A DNA stretch of 64,000 nt, taken from the NCBI GenBank assembly GCA_036571765.1, contig BROE01000024.1, forward strand, positions 6,776,048-6,840,047, given 5' to 3'. Source of the stretch: Plecoglossus altivelis (taxonomy: Eukaryota > Chordata > Actinopteri > Osmeriformes > Plecoglossidae). Shown here piece after piece: positions 1 through 15,700 of this stretch (position 1 is its first letter; each line of letters opens with the position of its first letter). A model generated the notes under the pieces. That model did no database searches and was not told where the DNA came from. It saw only the letters and a list, made by a program, of their open reading frames with translations. The position numbers were made by a program, and so were the translations under genes.

Positions 1-353
1 TTCATAGGTAATTTTGGGCGAAATGCGTTAATTTGCATTTGAAAGGGAATATTGCTTTTCAACTAGTCGTTGGAAAGTGTTCAAACACTGGTTATCAAAC
101 CTTGGCGCGTGTCAAGTGGTTTGAGGAACATCAATGAGCTGATTGCAGCTACTGAGGCAGCCTCAGGGAAACCGAAAACTAAACAACCAACATTAATTCA
201 TAATATTATTTATTGCAAGCGCGGACCAAGTCATGTACAAGTAACGCTGGCTGGAAAATATAAGTATGCAATGAAAAAACACAGAGATTTCGTTAGCTCA
301 AAGTGTAGTGGAGTAGACATTTATTGTACTGCAGTTTCGGGTTGGGGTATGCA

Positions 354-358
354 AGTGT

Positions 359-389
<31 letters not shown>

Positions 390-394
390 GGGGG
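354..394. repeat. (GT)n followed by a run of 22 G
   Basis: A (GT)n tract runs straight into an uninterrupted G run at 373-394. The overlapping reading frames here are products of the repeat and not genes. Run length in an assembly may be inaccurate. Confidence 0.9.
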
Positions 395-3300
395 CAAACA
401 ATCTGAGAGGATATCAAACAGACAGGCGCAATCTGATTTGCAGAGGGACTAAGGGATTCCACCGAAACCCCTTGCCCCTGCACAACAGTAGCATATGCTT
501 ATTCAGATGAGCTGGAGAGGATATAAGGGTCCAGATCAGGAAACATACTGTGGGTTTTAGACAGCAATTATTTGAAGTTCTAGTTCTCAGTTGTTTTTGT
601 TTGTTATACCTCAGTGAATTGTATAATAGAATTGTTAGAATTCAGAAGTAGGGTCTTATGTGGTATATTCAAACAGATCAAACTGAAGAGACAGGAAACA
701 AAGTCCAGGGAAAACAAACACTGTTGTGGTTGTTATTGTCAAAGAAACATCATGCATAGTTCTAGGGCTAGCACCTACAAAGTGAACAGTCATAACACCT
801 TGGAGCTCATACAGGTTTATACAAAAGTTGCCAATATCAACAGTGCTACATTGCCCATAATTATGCACATTCGCTCGAACTGCTCAGTAACATTCGTCTG
901 CATTATCTCTGTGGGACCAAGGTGATGTTTACCTTTCTCGCTAACTCAAACATGTATGCAAACACGTTTCCTCTCACTGTAGTACACCTTCAAGTTGTCT
1001 GTGTAAAAAACAAATTGCCACCATGCCTGCACAGCTCCAAGCAGCAGCCAAAGCAAAACTCTCTTCAGATTTAGAGGGGTTTTCTTATCAGCATTCAACT
1101 AGGAACACCTGCTTTGGAATAATCAAATTATGCTGGAAGGAGTCCACTCCCAGAGCAAAAAGGCGATGGCCCCTTTTGAGTTGATCAATGTAAAGCAACG
1201 GATAAAGACTAAGCATTCAAGGCGTGCAGGCAGGCAAGTATTACAACCATGTTAGAAGACAATAATAGAGTCATGCAAGCAAACGATAACTGATGAGAGT
1301 GATGCTACCACCAGGTCTGGCCACAAGGCAATCCTAAATGTTTGGCACCTAAATCAAGAGATGAGAGATTTCAAGTTTTGTTATGGAACATATTATGTGT
1401 TTCAACAGTAACCATGAACAATAAAACCATACATATAGTGTCAGTTTAAAATCCACTTTTCATGAGCTACTAGTTGCCTTATAGTCCAGCGTCTGTCAGA
1501 AACAGCAAAAAGACACTAAGCCAAATTACTCCATCCAATATGAACCCTTAGCGCAAAGTCAATAACGCTTCTTGACTTACATCTATGCGGCTCCATCTCT
1601 CTCTCACTCCCCTTCTCTCTATCCTGTCTCTCCATATCTCCCTTTTCCCTCTCTGTGCCCCATGTAATTTTAATGTAAAGACTGAGTGGTTCACAACAAG
1701 AGCAAGTTCATTGAAATGACATTCACCATATCAACTTATCTGCAGTCAGGTCTTACCAGGTTAGGGGATAGGGTGTATTTATGGATGTCTGTGCATCCAT
1801 TATCGTAAGCAGTGTGCCAGCGATCACTCATCCGAATATGGCACCTATCACCGCCATCTGCGAAATGTGTCCATCAGGAGCCTGGGGCCTTCAAATGGGA
1901 TCGATACTTGAGATTATTTGGAGTCTCTGGACTCTCCTTACCTTCGGCTCTTCAATCTCCTACCCTATACGATGAACTCATCATGACATTGTTCTGAAAT
2001 GAAGCGTTTGTGTTTGTCTGTGTGTGAGAAAGAGAGATGTAAGTATAGTTGTTTATATATAAATTACCTAGGACTTCCGACTGAGATTTACCATATTCCT
2101 CGAACAGTTCTTCAGTTCTTGGTATCCGTGTGTTAGTGAAGCAAGCTGGAATCTAGTTTGGAGTACATTTACCTACAAAACTCAAGGCCACTGCTGCAGT
2201 TGTGAGGGATAATGGATTGTTCCTTTGAGAGCCTGTTTTGTCTCTCTGCTCTTCTATTCAGATTTACAGTAGCATTGAACAGGTAAAGCCTCAAGCAGAG
2301 TAAGCTCTGCCAAGACCCCCACAGACATTTAAGACAAGACTCTATCCACCTCTCCGACAATCAACAGCAGGAGTCCTAAACATCTCAAATTAAAGTCCTC
2401 TAGTGATGGATGAGTCTCTATCTCCAGGAGATATTGCACCCGTTTCCCTTCTCTGAATGATGGGTACTCCTCTCCAGTGCACTTTGCAATTATTTATATA
2501 GATTTGTCTCCATTACTTTGGCAGGTTTTTGGAGGTGGTACATCTTCGGCAAGTAGGACGTTTTGGGTAGAGGGGCGGGAGGGTTGGGGAGCTATTTTTG
2601 CATTCACAAACAGTATGACTAGCAGCTGACTTTAGGTTGTCTCCGATCTTCATTTTGCTTTTTAATGAGCAGATAAGCGAACACAGTCAATGCTCCTGGG
2701 CGTGACAGAAGGGAGGCGTATGGCTAGAGTCTAGAGAGACAAACCAACAGGGGAACAAGCCCAGTGCATGCTTTATATGCCAATTAATATATTTAATGTT
2801 GATCTCAAAAAACAGTCAATGGGCCAGTGGAAAAAACTGAGTATGGCAAATGTTTCACGTTACTTGTTAATGATAGAATAGGCACTAGTGTACAGCTAGA
2901 ATGGGAACGAGTGTATAGCTAATGTACTGTATGGTGCACCACAGGTGACATGTCAAGGAGGGCATGTCATGCACATTATAATGTTTTATACATTTATTGG
3001 ATTCAGTTTCCAATAAAACACCACATGACCTGATTAACATGCATAGTTTTCCTGTTTTACAAACCTAACCCTGACCATGCATCAAACATTTTTCATGCTA
3101 AGATCTATCTGCTATAAAAATGTGTTCCTTATTGAGATTAAATTACACATAGTGTGGAATGGATTACACTTGTCTGGTTACAGCCAGGATTAAGGTTTAG
3201 CATTTGGAGCTCATGTGGTCAAATTTAGGCTTACACCAAGACTGTAATTCCTGGATTCAGACTATTGCCATATAATATGGCACCCTCAACACAGTCAATA

Positions 3301-6300
3301 TTGTAGAATGAATATTTATATTATTATGGATATCTGTTTTTATAGCCTCAATTAAATCCTGTTCCATTCATTCACTTGTAAACCTATTTCAGTAAGACAG
3401 ACACAACCTTCAGATTTGACAAATATTCAAAAGGACGGGCCATTACAGGTCATTAAAAAGATAAATCATATCTTTAAGTGGGATTTTATGCTTGTTTATT
3501 TGTGTGGTTATATGCTTTTGAATACCTCAAAGTAAAAACTGTAGAAAAGTAGGTACTGTAAACTTTACAACACAATGGCCTTGTGTGTCTTTGGATACAG
3601 TTGTGCCATGCCACCAAGAAGCTCACCACAATCGCAGTTAACTGTCAGCAGAAGTGGTGTTGACCAGAAACTCACCAGAGGCAAAAACAAAACTAGAAGG
3701 ATGGAAATGGTTCATGAGCAATGCAGCGGCAGGACTGTCAGAGAGAGTCCTGCAGCTCGGGATTTGAGTGGGTTTATTTCATGGCAGGTTCAACATCTTC
3801 ACAGCAATCATTATTTAGATAGACAGGTATGGTATGCGTGTGTCATTATTCAGTTACGTAAGTGGCCTTGCATCACATGCCTGACCTGTGTTTGAGAATT
3901 GATGGGGAAGAAAGAAATGGAGTGCGTGTCTGATCTTCAGCCCAGACTGAATAACCCTCACTGGCTGTCACACAGGTGGACGACTATTAGTTTACTGACC
4001 CTCGAGGTATTGGGAGATTGTAATGATTTCTGAAGAAGACGCTGCAAGGGGGTTTCATTTATTGGGGACTGTATTGCTCTGCTAAACAACTGCTAAAGGA
4101 AGATAGACGGGAGGCTAAAAAAAGAAGTTGAAGAAACTCTTATTCTGGTTAATTTATATAATCTATTCCACTGACTTGAATGCAGAATCAAATCCTTCAA
4201 AGATGATAATGTAATGTAGCTCTGAGTGTAAAATGTATATAATTCATACTCTCCTGTTATTCATTATCATGTGTTTAGGTGTTACTCAATGAATGTGTCA
4301 AGAAATCAAACAATCTTTCAAAATGAACAATGATAGGATGTTAGTTTTTATCTTATTTCATTTTTGGGGTGGTCTCTACAAGTTTTATGATAGCCCACAT
4401 AAGTGAGTACCGTAATGCTTTTCATGACAGGGCAGTCTGAAAGATGTATTCCATTACTTCCACAGGAAAAAAAATCCATGCAAATCCATTGCTTTTTATT
4501 GAGAAAGTCGACTTAGCAAAGTGGCAGAGCTATCTAATGGGAGAAAGATAAGGACTTGAGTACAGTTTTGTGTCAGCCATATGTGAAGATTCTCAACCTA
4601 TTTCTGTCCAAGACAGCTTTTCTTCCCAATCCCTTCCTCACTTCTCAGCAATTAATATTTCATCCCCAACCGTATGTCACAAAGAATTTAGAATTGTATT
4701 CATCCATGCCAAAATTCATCTTCATTTTATTAAAGAGGAACATGTTCCCTCTAAATGCATTATTTCCCAGTTCTCTGGACACCAATTTCCTGAAAACGAC
4801 CTCACACACTGGGAAATGTAATAGTTTGGCTTGAAAAAGGTAAAACTATTACTCCTTTACTGGACAATCTCCACTCTGGGTGCTCTTATCTGGCAATTGT
4901 GTAAAAGCAGGAAGAAAAAAACCTTCAAGAATGCAACTAAAATCACCGGCACCACTGAACTCTCAGACTTTTGCAATCACACAATAAAAAGGGAGGCTGA
5001 CTCCATCACTAATGACCCTTCACACCCTCTTCTCCACTCTGTTCAGCTGCTCCCAGGCAGGGAATGGCAGCTGCTACAGACCACCTTTGCCCAAAAAGAG
5101 AACTTCTAAAAACTCTTTCAGTCTGACTGCAGTGTTCATATTCAGCAAGACCAAAGAGACTGTGAGTGCTTCTTAAATACAGTTTGCACACCTGTTCTTA
5201 ACTGAAATTGATTTCTTGTTTTGTGAATGTAGTTGTGTACATCTCTCAGGGATGTGTGTTTACTGTTTTTTACGAGCCCCTAACCTAAGATACATTCTTA
5301 TTCCTTTTGCGATAGACAGTAATGTATCGTTTTTTAATTTGAATCTGGTATTGTTAACAGTCATATTTTGATCACTCAAGGATTTGCAGAATAATCTAAA
5401 TAGGATTTCTGCCACAATAACCGTCTTGCTAACTATTAATGTTGTTCTAAACAAGGAGCTTTGTGTAGATATTGAAAAGTGCATTTGTAATATGGGTGGT
5501 AGTTGATGCAACCCACATTTGGCTGGACCTAATCAAGTTTTGATGTTTGTTCCATTAATATCAATGAGGTTGCTGTTGAATTTAACCAAATGTTAAAAAA
5601 GAGAAGCACAGAGGCAGTAGCCCTGAGCAAGCAGTAACACAGTAATGTAGTAGAACAGTACTATGATGTTAGGTAAGGATAACCTAAACGAGTTCCGTGA
5701 TACAGCAACAAGTGTCCATTACCAGTGCCATAATTGCATTAAAACACAGTAATATTGACAAACGTTATGGCGTGTTTGGCCTCCAAAGTTGATCATGACC
5801 CTTATCGCGGCAGTATCATAACTCCTTGAAAGATTCATTGTGACTCAATGAAAATTATTTCTAACTATCCCCAACTGTAATAGTACAATTAAATATAATT
5901 AAGCCTGCAGAGCAAAATGATGTGACTCCATGGCTGAAATCTGAGAACATGAGGACAAGTGTATTGTTTTCTTTTTACTTCCACTCACTCTTATCTGTGG
6001 CAAAAGTCTTACTAGAAAAATGTCATTGAGAAGATAAAGCTATTGTCATCTGTTTCTTACTTTACCATTCAGAAGAGTGTTGGTTTAACATAAAATTACC
6101 CTTCCCACCCCTCCTGCCCCTAAATCACTCTGACTGGGAAGGACATCTTTTGGTGTACAGTGCTTTGACTAAACAGCTTACCATTTCAAAAGAGGTTGGC
6201 CCCTATTCTTTCTATAAACCATGAACCCCTGAAGTGATAAAGCATTGCAGTTCTTCCATTAAATGGAATAAGAAATCATCTTGACAGACCCTACATCTTG

Positions 6301-6735
6301 GCCTGAGAGTGTCGTCTTGCGAACTAGACTTCCTCAAGGTCACAATACTGGTCATACTTTCTTCAGCGTGCAGACTGTCTGTGATGAATTGGGGAATGAG
6401 GGTTGGTTGGTGTAGTGGGTTTGGGGTGGCAGGCAGGGCTGGGGAGCGAAGATCCACAGGGGTTAATGCATTGTGTTCATCTGTAAATGGAGGCTAGTAC
6501 AGAGTTGCTGCATCACAGCTGTGAGAGAGATTAAAGAGCCAGCGAGAGAGAGAGAGGCCTGCTAATTCTTTATCACACTCTGTTCAAGGGAAAAATAAAA
6601 CAGATAATCCTGTGTTAGGAAATCTAATGAGTGACATTTCTTGTGCTCATGAAACAGAACCAGCAAACAAAGAGCTCGGGAGGAGCCTCAGCTGTGTGGG
6701 AGCATGTTGTATGTCCTATTGCATCTCTCACTCAT

Positions 6736-6754
6736 CCACACACACACACACACA
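6736..6754. repeat. (CA)n microsatellite
   Basis: Short CA tract in the upstream non-coding region. Confidence 0.85.
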
Positions 6755-9700
6755 TCTTTCAAGGATTTACATTGTCACGGCTGAATGAGGACAGCTGAAT
6801 TCTGGATAATAGCAGGAGTAGCTACAGTAGTATTATTACCTAGCCAGCTCCCACATGTGGAGTTTTCACTCTGTTTGTCCAAATCTGATAGATGGATGGA
6901 AGGAAGAAACTAAAAGCGTCCAGGATCAAAACAAGAGGTTTGTTCTGACAGTAACTGCCCAGTCTGTAGAGTTTACTTGACAAGCAGGGGTCCTTCGACC
7001 TCATTGTTGGGGGAAAGTGAAAGAAATCAGATAGCCGGTTCACCCTGCTGGCAGCATCGCCCTACCAGAGCTGGCTTGGTATACCTACACAGTCAAATCC
7101 GCCCACAAACCTTTCATCTTTCTTGTATGGACTCCTAAATCAGTTGGGTCATGTACTAACAAACAAAACCTTTCTTATTATTATATCCAGCACATAGTAG
7201 ACATGCATACCTAGGTTTTCATCAGGGAATGAGGTTACTTCAAATATAATTAACACTTGGTCAACACAGTCATTTACAGTTTGTCCTCGTAATCAGTCTG
7301 TTGAATGTTCAATATTGATATTCAGTTTATATATAGTATATTTGCATAATGATACTCAAGTGTACTTGCAGTTAAATTATATGCCTATACTTTTTTGATA
7401 TAAAAACTAAGAAGCTGCTCATTTTTAGACGTGCCAGATAAAAAGATAAAAGGCTTTAAATGACATGTTAAAATATGTCTATTGAATGACCTTACTGTTG
7501 TGTACCTAAATGAATTACCTAATCAATTAGATTACGATACATAAGGTGAGGACATTATGGGAAGGTCTATGGTAGAACATGTACAGATATTTGAGATGCA
7601 GATTGAAAATGCCCATTTAGCATTGAACTACATTTCCTGTTTGGGTCTTTGCTGTCAATACCTCAGATTGTGTTTGAGTTGCATTTCACTATGCACAACC
7701 ACGCAATCAAAGTTTATTTCAAAAGAAGACAATTCCATTTTGGCACAGTTCCAAATGTGTAAAACATTACTTATAGGTGGGGTGTGACATAGAGGCAAAT
7801 CCATGACCTAAATGAAACATTATTAAACCTTATGAAGTCATAAAAAGTTCATTATAGTCCACCGTTCTTTACAGTAAGATGGCACTACAAAGAGAAACCT
7901 GGAAAGATATTATTACATTATGAGGATGCATGAATCCCAACAGACAATCTCTGGAACATTTGAATCACCGAAGTAACATGGATGGAAATGCTATCTTTTA
8001 AGTAGCATATTTTACATAATTAATTATTACACCAGGGAAATCATGGTTAAGCCCTGAAGCTTGAGTGTCTGCTGGGTGTGCATGTGTGTGTGCGTTTGGT
8101 ACCTTCAGATTAGACAAGCAATGCTTCACTTCGGCTCCTCATCACCAAGAAATCAATACTTTCTCATTTTAATCCGAGCCTGGAGATTAATTTCTTCACT
8201 TGTTCGTACTGACCAAGTAAGCGACTCATGCATGTAACTCCAAAATGTGTGTCACCTGATTGATTATAATCTGTATTCTTTCACACTGTATGAGTAATCA
8301 ATTGTTATTCCATGATAAATGTTAGATTTTTTAAATATGAGGGGTTATCATGTCACATTACCTGTGCAGTCAGATCAAGTTCCCATACTTGAATTGGATG
8401 TAATCAATTATGATGTTACAGTACTACTATGTTGGAATCTTTACCAATCCAGCTTTTAAATATCTTCTAATAAAATAAATTGTCCATTGCATTTTATAGG
8501 AATTCATATTGACCTGTATTGCAGATCCCTTTCAAAAACTCTTGGAGTAAAAACATCTTGATGAGAACCAAGAGCTGATCCTGGGCCTGAATCTGAACTA
8601 TACAGTGCATAGAAAACTACAGTTGACAAAGAGAGGAGAGTGTTGTATATAAAGGTATTCATCCACGTTTTATAGCTATTGTCAGCATTAGACTCTAGCT
8701 ATTCAATATTTCAAAAGGACTTGAGAGTGAGATAGAAAAAAGATGAAGGGTGAGAAAATGAAAAATGTTCCTCCCTTTGGGGGCTTTTAAGGCCAATATT
8801 GGACCCAGACATCTCCGAGTCATTGCATCCCAGAACAATACCTTCTCACTCATAGACTTGTATCAACGTTTTTTTTTATACCACAACACAATTTTTTTCC
8901 TGTCACTCATATTCTAATGAGACATTTTATCTGCTAAGAGCGGAACTCTTTTTAACTTGATTATACGTCTTCATAGAAGCAGCAATATTACATTGATCTC
9001 AAAGACAGTGCAAATAAGACAAAAGAAAGGTATTTGTGTTGTGGTAATATATGGAACCAGGTCATTTATACTAAAGAGAAGAAAAGATTGACCTAGATTT
9101 GCACATATTGGTGATGATTTATTGTCTTATCAGCATGCACCAACATCTGTATACACCTGTATGTCACCCACACTATCATCATTGGCAATGTAATCATGGA
9201 TTAACAATGGGTGTTAGCTTGTTACTTAAACCACTGGGGTGGTATAACTGTTGTTTCATCAGTGATTTCCATCCAGGATGATACTTATTTACCTTTACAA
9301 AGCCTCCACTTAATAATTATGTGATTAAGACCTGTCTTGAGTATCAAAAATAGTCCCCCTTTAATATCTGGGAGAGAGACTTAGCTTGCATAGCCACCAG
9401 AAAGCTAATTTGTTGAAATGGGATGCTTGATTACTAATGCTAAGGGGCTCTCAGTGGCAAAGTGGACCTCTGAGATCCCAAAGTTATTTATTCAATAAAG
9501 ACTGAAAACTAATTAACCCAAATACCTCACAATATGTTTAGTGCCCAAGACCTTCTAAACATTAGTCACTGACTGTGTTTGAGCTGTGTCTGTTGAATAC
9601 AAAAGATATCTGTAGAAAGCAGTACTGTGACTCATTGAAACAGTCATTGTGGAAGCTGCCTATGTACCATTCCCCTTGTTCATTCATCTGCTGCTATTAA

Positions 9701-12700
9701 CAATTTTAAGCAAACGTGCTTAAAGTACGTAGGGAAAATTACAAGGGAATGTCATCTGTATAAAGAGTCTGCTTTTCAAGAATCCTTCCATGAAATGCTT
9801 CAAGTTCAACATGCCATTCTGTGTAGTGTTAAACGTGCAAGTGTTTAAATGTCTTTACAAATGCCTTCGGGGGCCAGGCCTCTGATGTAATAGAGGAGCC
9901 CAGTTGAGTGTTCATTAGGTTATCGGCGAATTGAGACTGGGACTTCATGACTTAAGAGGACAATTCAGAAATGGGAGAGCTGCACTTGTATGTGCAAGGC
10001 AAGAACTGGGAAATTCTCTAAGGGACTATCAGTGTTTTAAAGAGGTCTGTGGTAGCAAAGCATTTTCATGTTTTCTTTCTTATGGAATCCTTGTTCAATT
10101 CCAACTGAACATTAAGGATTCCAGATCCTTCCAGCAAATCACTCTGAGGGGGGTAGCTTTAACGTGTGGAACATAAAGAAGACGTCCCCTTAAATCGAAA
10201 TCACATCATCCTCTGCAGGCCAAACAATCTAAGTCACCTCTGTTCCAACCATTGTTTTCTCGATTCAAAGCCAGATGGCAACTGTAGCACCTGCTCACCA
10301 ACACAGACCGTCTCCATTTCAAAATGGAGACCCTGTAAAAGACCCCCTCTACCCTTATACAGACTTCACACTGAGCTGTGGAAGAGGTCAAGCAGGAGGA
10401 CACTTTTTAAAAGGATGTCACCCACTGTGGAATTCTGATAACATATATTCCTGTGCACATGTTTGCGAGGACAACAGAGGAGTTTATTGACCCTTGTACT
10501 GAGATATTCTGGAAAGGACATGAAGTGAGATGTGCTTTAAAAGACTCAGGATGGCCAGACAACCTCCCCGGGTGAAATCCCAACCACATTAACCTCAGAT
10601 CACGTTCCTTTTCTTCCATTAATTCCATTAGCTCATTATCAGGATGATGTCCTATGTGTGTAATTTGTGCAATACCCCATTAGCTCATGGTGTTGAGATC
10701 GGATGACCGAGCCTCCAACTTCAACTCAGTGATTTCAGTGAGTTCAGTGATCAGCTATAACGGAGTGTTAACAACTTAGCCTGTCACTCTGGGTTGTAAA
10801 CACGCTGAGATGCTCTCATCATACAAGAAGCAGATTCAAGACTTCACACGCTCACGCGCAAACAAATGTGCAAACGCAACTGCGATTCATTGGCATAAAC
10901 AGTTGGATCACACAGTCTCTCCTCTCCGTCTCAGCCCTCATAATGAGGCTTAGTGTGACTAATAACGCGTGACGCCACAAACAAATATTAGCTTCTGCCC
11001 CTAAAAAGAAAATATGATAATGCTGCCACAGAAAATAAAAGTTGGAGTTGAGGAAAGAGAGGGCTCAGCCAAAATCTAGTAACCCATGTCAGGTGTATTA
11101 TCTCCGCATTGTGACTAAAAAGAAGCAACGGTTCGCTTGTATCAGTTCCTGATGGAGCGAAAATGGCTGATTCTCTCCTTCTGAACCCCCCACAGACACC
11201 AAGGTCAACTACATCATTCTAGGTTCACTGACTTGGCAAAATCCACTGTTTAAAGAAATTAGGTGCAGCGTTTCTTCCTTAGGTTATTCTTTTTCAAGGG
11301 CGTAGTCACATTGGAGCTCTAACTTGTGGAAAACTGGAGACACCACCTATTTTGCCCACCTCTAGTAAGGAACATTTGCCATGCAGTTCAGAGCAATACT
11401 GTTGTTATTGCCCTCGTATTCGACACTATCACGTCTGCAGGCAGGTCCAATAAATAAATAATAAAGGGACTTACCTGTGCCTTCTAGATTACAGATAAAG
11501 CTCCCAACCAATGAATACATAAACAAGGGTAGATTACGTTACTTAAGCAGACCTTTTGGTCTCATTAGAATTGTAGATAAGATGTTTAATAAGGATAAGA
11601 TGAAGTGTGGAGAGGGAGGAAACAAAACAAAAAGGAAGGGACCATCTATCACGATGTTCTTTATTTCTTAACTCAATAGGCAGTGAGCTGCTTTTTCACA
11701 AGCATGTAGCTACCATTGAAATCAAATCTGATAATGTGTTGCTTCACAGCCACTCTTTCCCAGAAGTCGGCCTTTTGAAACAGTAACCGTCATAGAGATA
11801 TGGTAGAGTAGAGTATAATTAATTTGGCCAATACTGACATTTCATTCCAAAGATAACATCACATTAATATATTTTTGTATTATTATTTCTGGTTTAATGT
11901 ATTTCAGAATGTGAATATGTGGATTATATGAAGAGGTTTGAATGTGTCAACTTACTTTTCAAAGATATGACCAATCCATCTGTATATACTTGCGTGCTAT
12001 ACCGTACCTATGGTAGAACATCTACTGCATGCAGTGTTGTCAGTTTGATCCTCCAAGCCACTAGTCTGTTGAATAATACAGTCAAGTGTCATTTAACTAC
12101 TCTGCATGACATCATCTCAAATCAATGTAATTTCCAATATACATGATAATACGTAGGTCACATGGATCGTCATATGTTAAAATGACCATTTCTAGAGGCC
12201 ACAGTGATAAGAGTTCCCAGTAACCAATTAATCATATGATATCTCAGCCACCCTCGACTGTCTCCATGTTACATTAGCTTTTGCCACAAATCACAAGTGA
12301 CAAGCCATAGTGAACAGGCAAATGATAGTTCAAGAGAGTCCCCTTATCATAGGGTGACATGTCAGCCAGCTTGTTTTTCTACTCTGTCCGTGTTCATCCT
12401 TGGTGACGATGATTTATCTTGTCAAAGCTGCAGAGCAGGTCAGAAAAGTGGATGTCTTGGCAATGTTTCAGATTCAAAACCACTGAACCTTGCGTTGGGA
12501 CAACCCGTTCGATGGTTTTCTGTGATTTCCATTTTCCAGGTGTGTTGCAATGCAGCAAACCTTAGGCTATCTAAAATCCTGTGAATCCTGAAGTACTGAT
12601 GTCGCCCTTGTAGGAAAACTATACAGTTGAGGTTTCCATTACATCTTCTAAGCGTTATTCCTTAGAACACATTTTCATTACACTCACCATTATTGTATAC

Positions 12701-15700
12701 ATATTGGAAACAACAAAACATACACTCCTTGTAATGTATTATTTACAGTAAAGTGATTGGCTATGTGTGCTTGCATGTAATGCTAGTCTTGTGAGATAAG
12801 TGGGTGGCGAGTCTCTAACAAAGAATGCAGTCTAGCATGAGAGGCAAGCACTCAGTCATGGAGGGACAGTTAAGCATTCAATACAAAATTGATTATGGAT
12901 CTGAACATGGTTCATTATTGAATTTGAAATACAAGCTTGTTTCTTAACATGTAGGTGCAGTAGGTTAGCTAATTTCACAAAGGGTATGAGTCAACATACT
13001 GGTGTATTTAACCATATCTTGTCCTTGAAAATTCAACTTGTGGGATTTTCCTTTTTGGACTTGTGTGTTAGACATATATACATTTGAGGTAAAATGGTCA
13101 AACCATTTGTGGGTTTTAATAATTAAGCAGACCTTTCTCCAAGTTAAGGCTCTGGCATTATTTATTCAAAATGCTTATTGGACCATATCAGATCAGCCCC
13201 CATCCACAATTACCAGTTTATATTATCATTATTCTTCCACGCATACACATGGAGTTTTATAACCCTAGATGATGCAACACTTTTCAGTAGAAACACATCA
13301 ATGTTACATGTATTTAAGCTGATTTCTAAATACAAGATCCTAACAGTGATCTACAGTGTGTTTTCAGTCCAGACCCGTACAGACATTTATAGGCTACAGT
13401 ATATAACATTGAAGCATTGAAGGTACAGTTATACTACTAAGCTGTTACCAGACTGACAACTCATATTGTTATCATTCTTAGACAAACCATTCCGACTATG
13501 CTCCAAGCAGACACAAGATAATTTATCTGAAGAGCAGAGGATGGATAATTGGATAACTTCATTAGAGTGAGCAATGGGGAAAACATCATTTTTACATCAA
13601 GTCACCCTTTGTTTGAGAAACAATTAAACAAAGTCACAGCAAAGAGCAATATGATAGATGGACCTAATTTGAGTTTGTTGGGTTCAATGTAAACTTAAGA
13701 GCACGGCAAATTGCTTCTTGCATCTGGTCTTTGTCTTCCTTGTCAACACAAGAAGTAGCTGTCTGACCAACACAACTAATATGGATCCAGTTATACAGGC
13801 CCTAGCACCTCAATGAATGCAAGGCGATAGGAGACTATGAAAGGTGTCCCCAAGTTCAGAGTCTTGTAATCATTCACTGCTGTGATACCAAAGTGAAATT
13901 GTGCGCCAAAGTATAGAGGACAATGTGTTGAGGAAGATTATTGGTATCAGCCCACCGTAAGAGATTCAGCAGACAGGTTATGTAAAGACAGGTATGCCCA
14001 AGCTGTGTTATGGATGTGTTTACAGTTAACAGGAGAAGGAGATAGGGGGTAGCAACTCTGGCCTGTGTCACTCAGGGCTAGATCCTTGCAAGAGGAGACT
14101 GATGACTGGAGGAGGAGAGAAGGTAGAAATGATGAAGCCTTTCACTGTCACCAATCCATATAGGTGAATCCAGGATAGATACAGCATCCAAGGCACATTC
14201 TCCCTTCCCCTGCAGAGCACAAACTAACTAGGCAGACTTCTCAAAGGGAATGACCGGACCGGAAGACCCTTTTCAATGTCCAGGCGACTACTGCTGTAAA
14301 TACAGCGTAGTTTACAGAGACAGCGTAGGCCTTTCACAAACGACTGCATCTGAGAAAGAATTGCTTTAGTTTGATTCTGAGAAGAAAAAAATTCACAACG
14401 AGCCTTTTAGGGTATTGAAGCCATGAACCATGACTTTACCATAGATTGGCAATGTAGTAGTAGAATGTGTTTTATACAATATTCTAAACCCTTTTAGAAT
14501 ATTTGAAATAAACACCTCCCTATGATAAGTTATCCCTGTATGAGAAACAACATTGGGTACTAGGACCCAGACTAAACACTAAACTTCTTAGTCGTCTTGG
14601 TCATTTTTGGTTCCGAAGACATGTTTTTTCACTGAGACGTGGTAGCCGACCCAAAAAAAAGCCTGACATTTCTCGACGCATCTTCTAACATCACGTTAAC
14701 TCAATAGGCCCCTCCTCATTCTTGATTAAATTCCCATGAAACATAGAGAATGGGAGGCAAAAACACATCTCAATTCTGGTGCATATCCGATGCCAGGAGC
14801 ATCATCCTGACAGAAAAAGGACAGTTAGAATTTGCATTTAGATTACTGTGGTAATAGAAAAACCATGGTGATGAATCTTGCTCTGGAAAAAGGACTAATG
14901 TGCTTCTATTCCAAATGAAAATGTTCAAGTTAAACACTTAAGGAGAATCCTCATGAATGGATTTGGAAATAGAGTAATCATGATCAATCTATCAAATCAG
15001 TTCATAACTAGGCAAAAGGTGATGTATTACAAAACATTGGACACTTAGCAGATTGAGCAATAAGGTCCTTTAAGACATGATTTTGTGCAATGTTGCGAGA
15101 AAACAAATACAGCATGAAGTTTGACCAAAGACACAGGTACAGATGCAGTGCATAATATCTCTTTTCAACTAACATATCATACCATTTAATAGGTGAAGGG
15201 ATGACTGGGGGATGCACTGAGCTCAATTCAGAATTCGCAAAAAAATAAAATATTTAACAATTGAGTGGATATAGACCTTTCTTTTTGAAGATGCTCCTCA
15301 ATCGATATTGTGCTTGACTTTTCCTTACATTCCAACAAACACAAATCAAGCCGAATAACCCTGCACTTTGTGCAATCAGTCGTACTGTTGCATGGATTTC
15401 CACACGAAAATAAACACTTTTAATGTGCCACTGCACAAGTGGTAATTTTCATATTTATGTGTGCTCAATTGTTTGTCAACAGTATGTTCATACTTGGAGG
15501 CCCTAATTTGTTTTAATTCTTCCCACTTCCCCAATCTGCAATCCCCAAGTGCTAGCTCCTCAGCATCAGAGGTGCTTCATTAAGTCTCTACACAGACATC
15601 AACCACGTAAAGATATTGCTAAATCAAATCTCAAAAGAACCCTTGGCTGATAAAGCTTTTAATTGTCCAAGGGTTTAGTCACTCCACAAATGACAAGAAA

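Noticed and set aside
70..510. 146-codon + strand frame across the (GT)n/poly-G tract
   Set aside because: The middle is a Cys/Val/Gly translation of the simple repeat; no homology or splice context.
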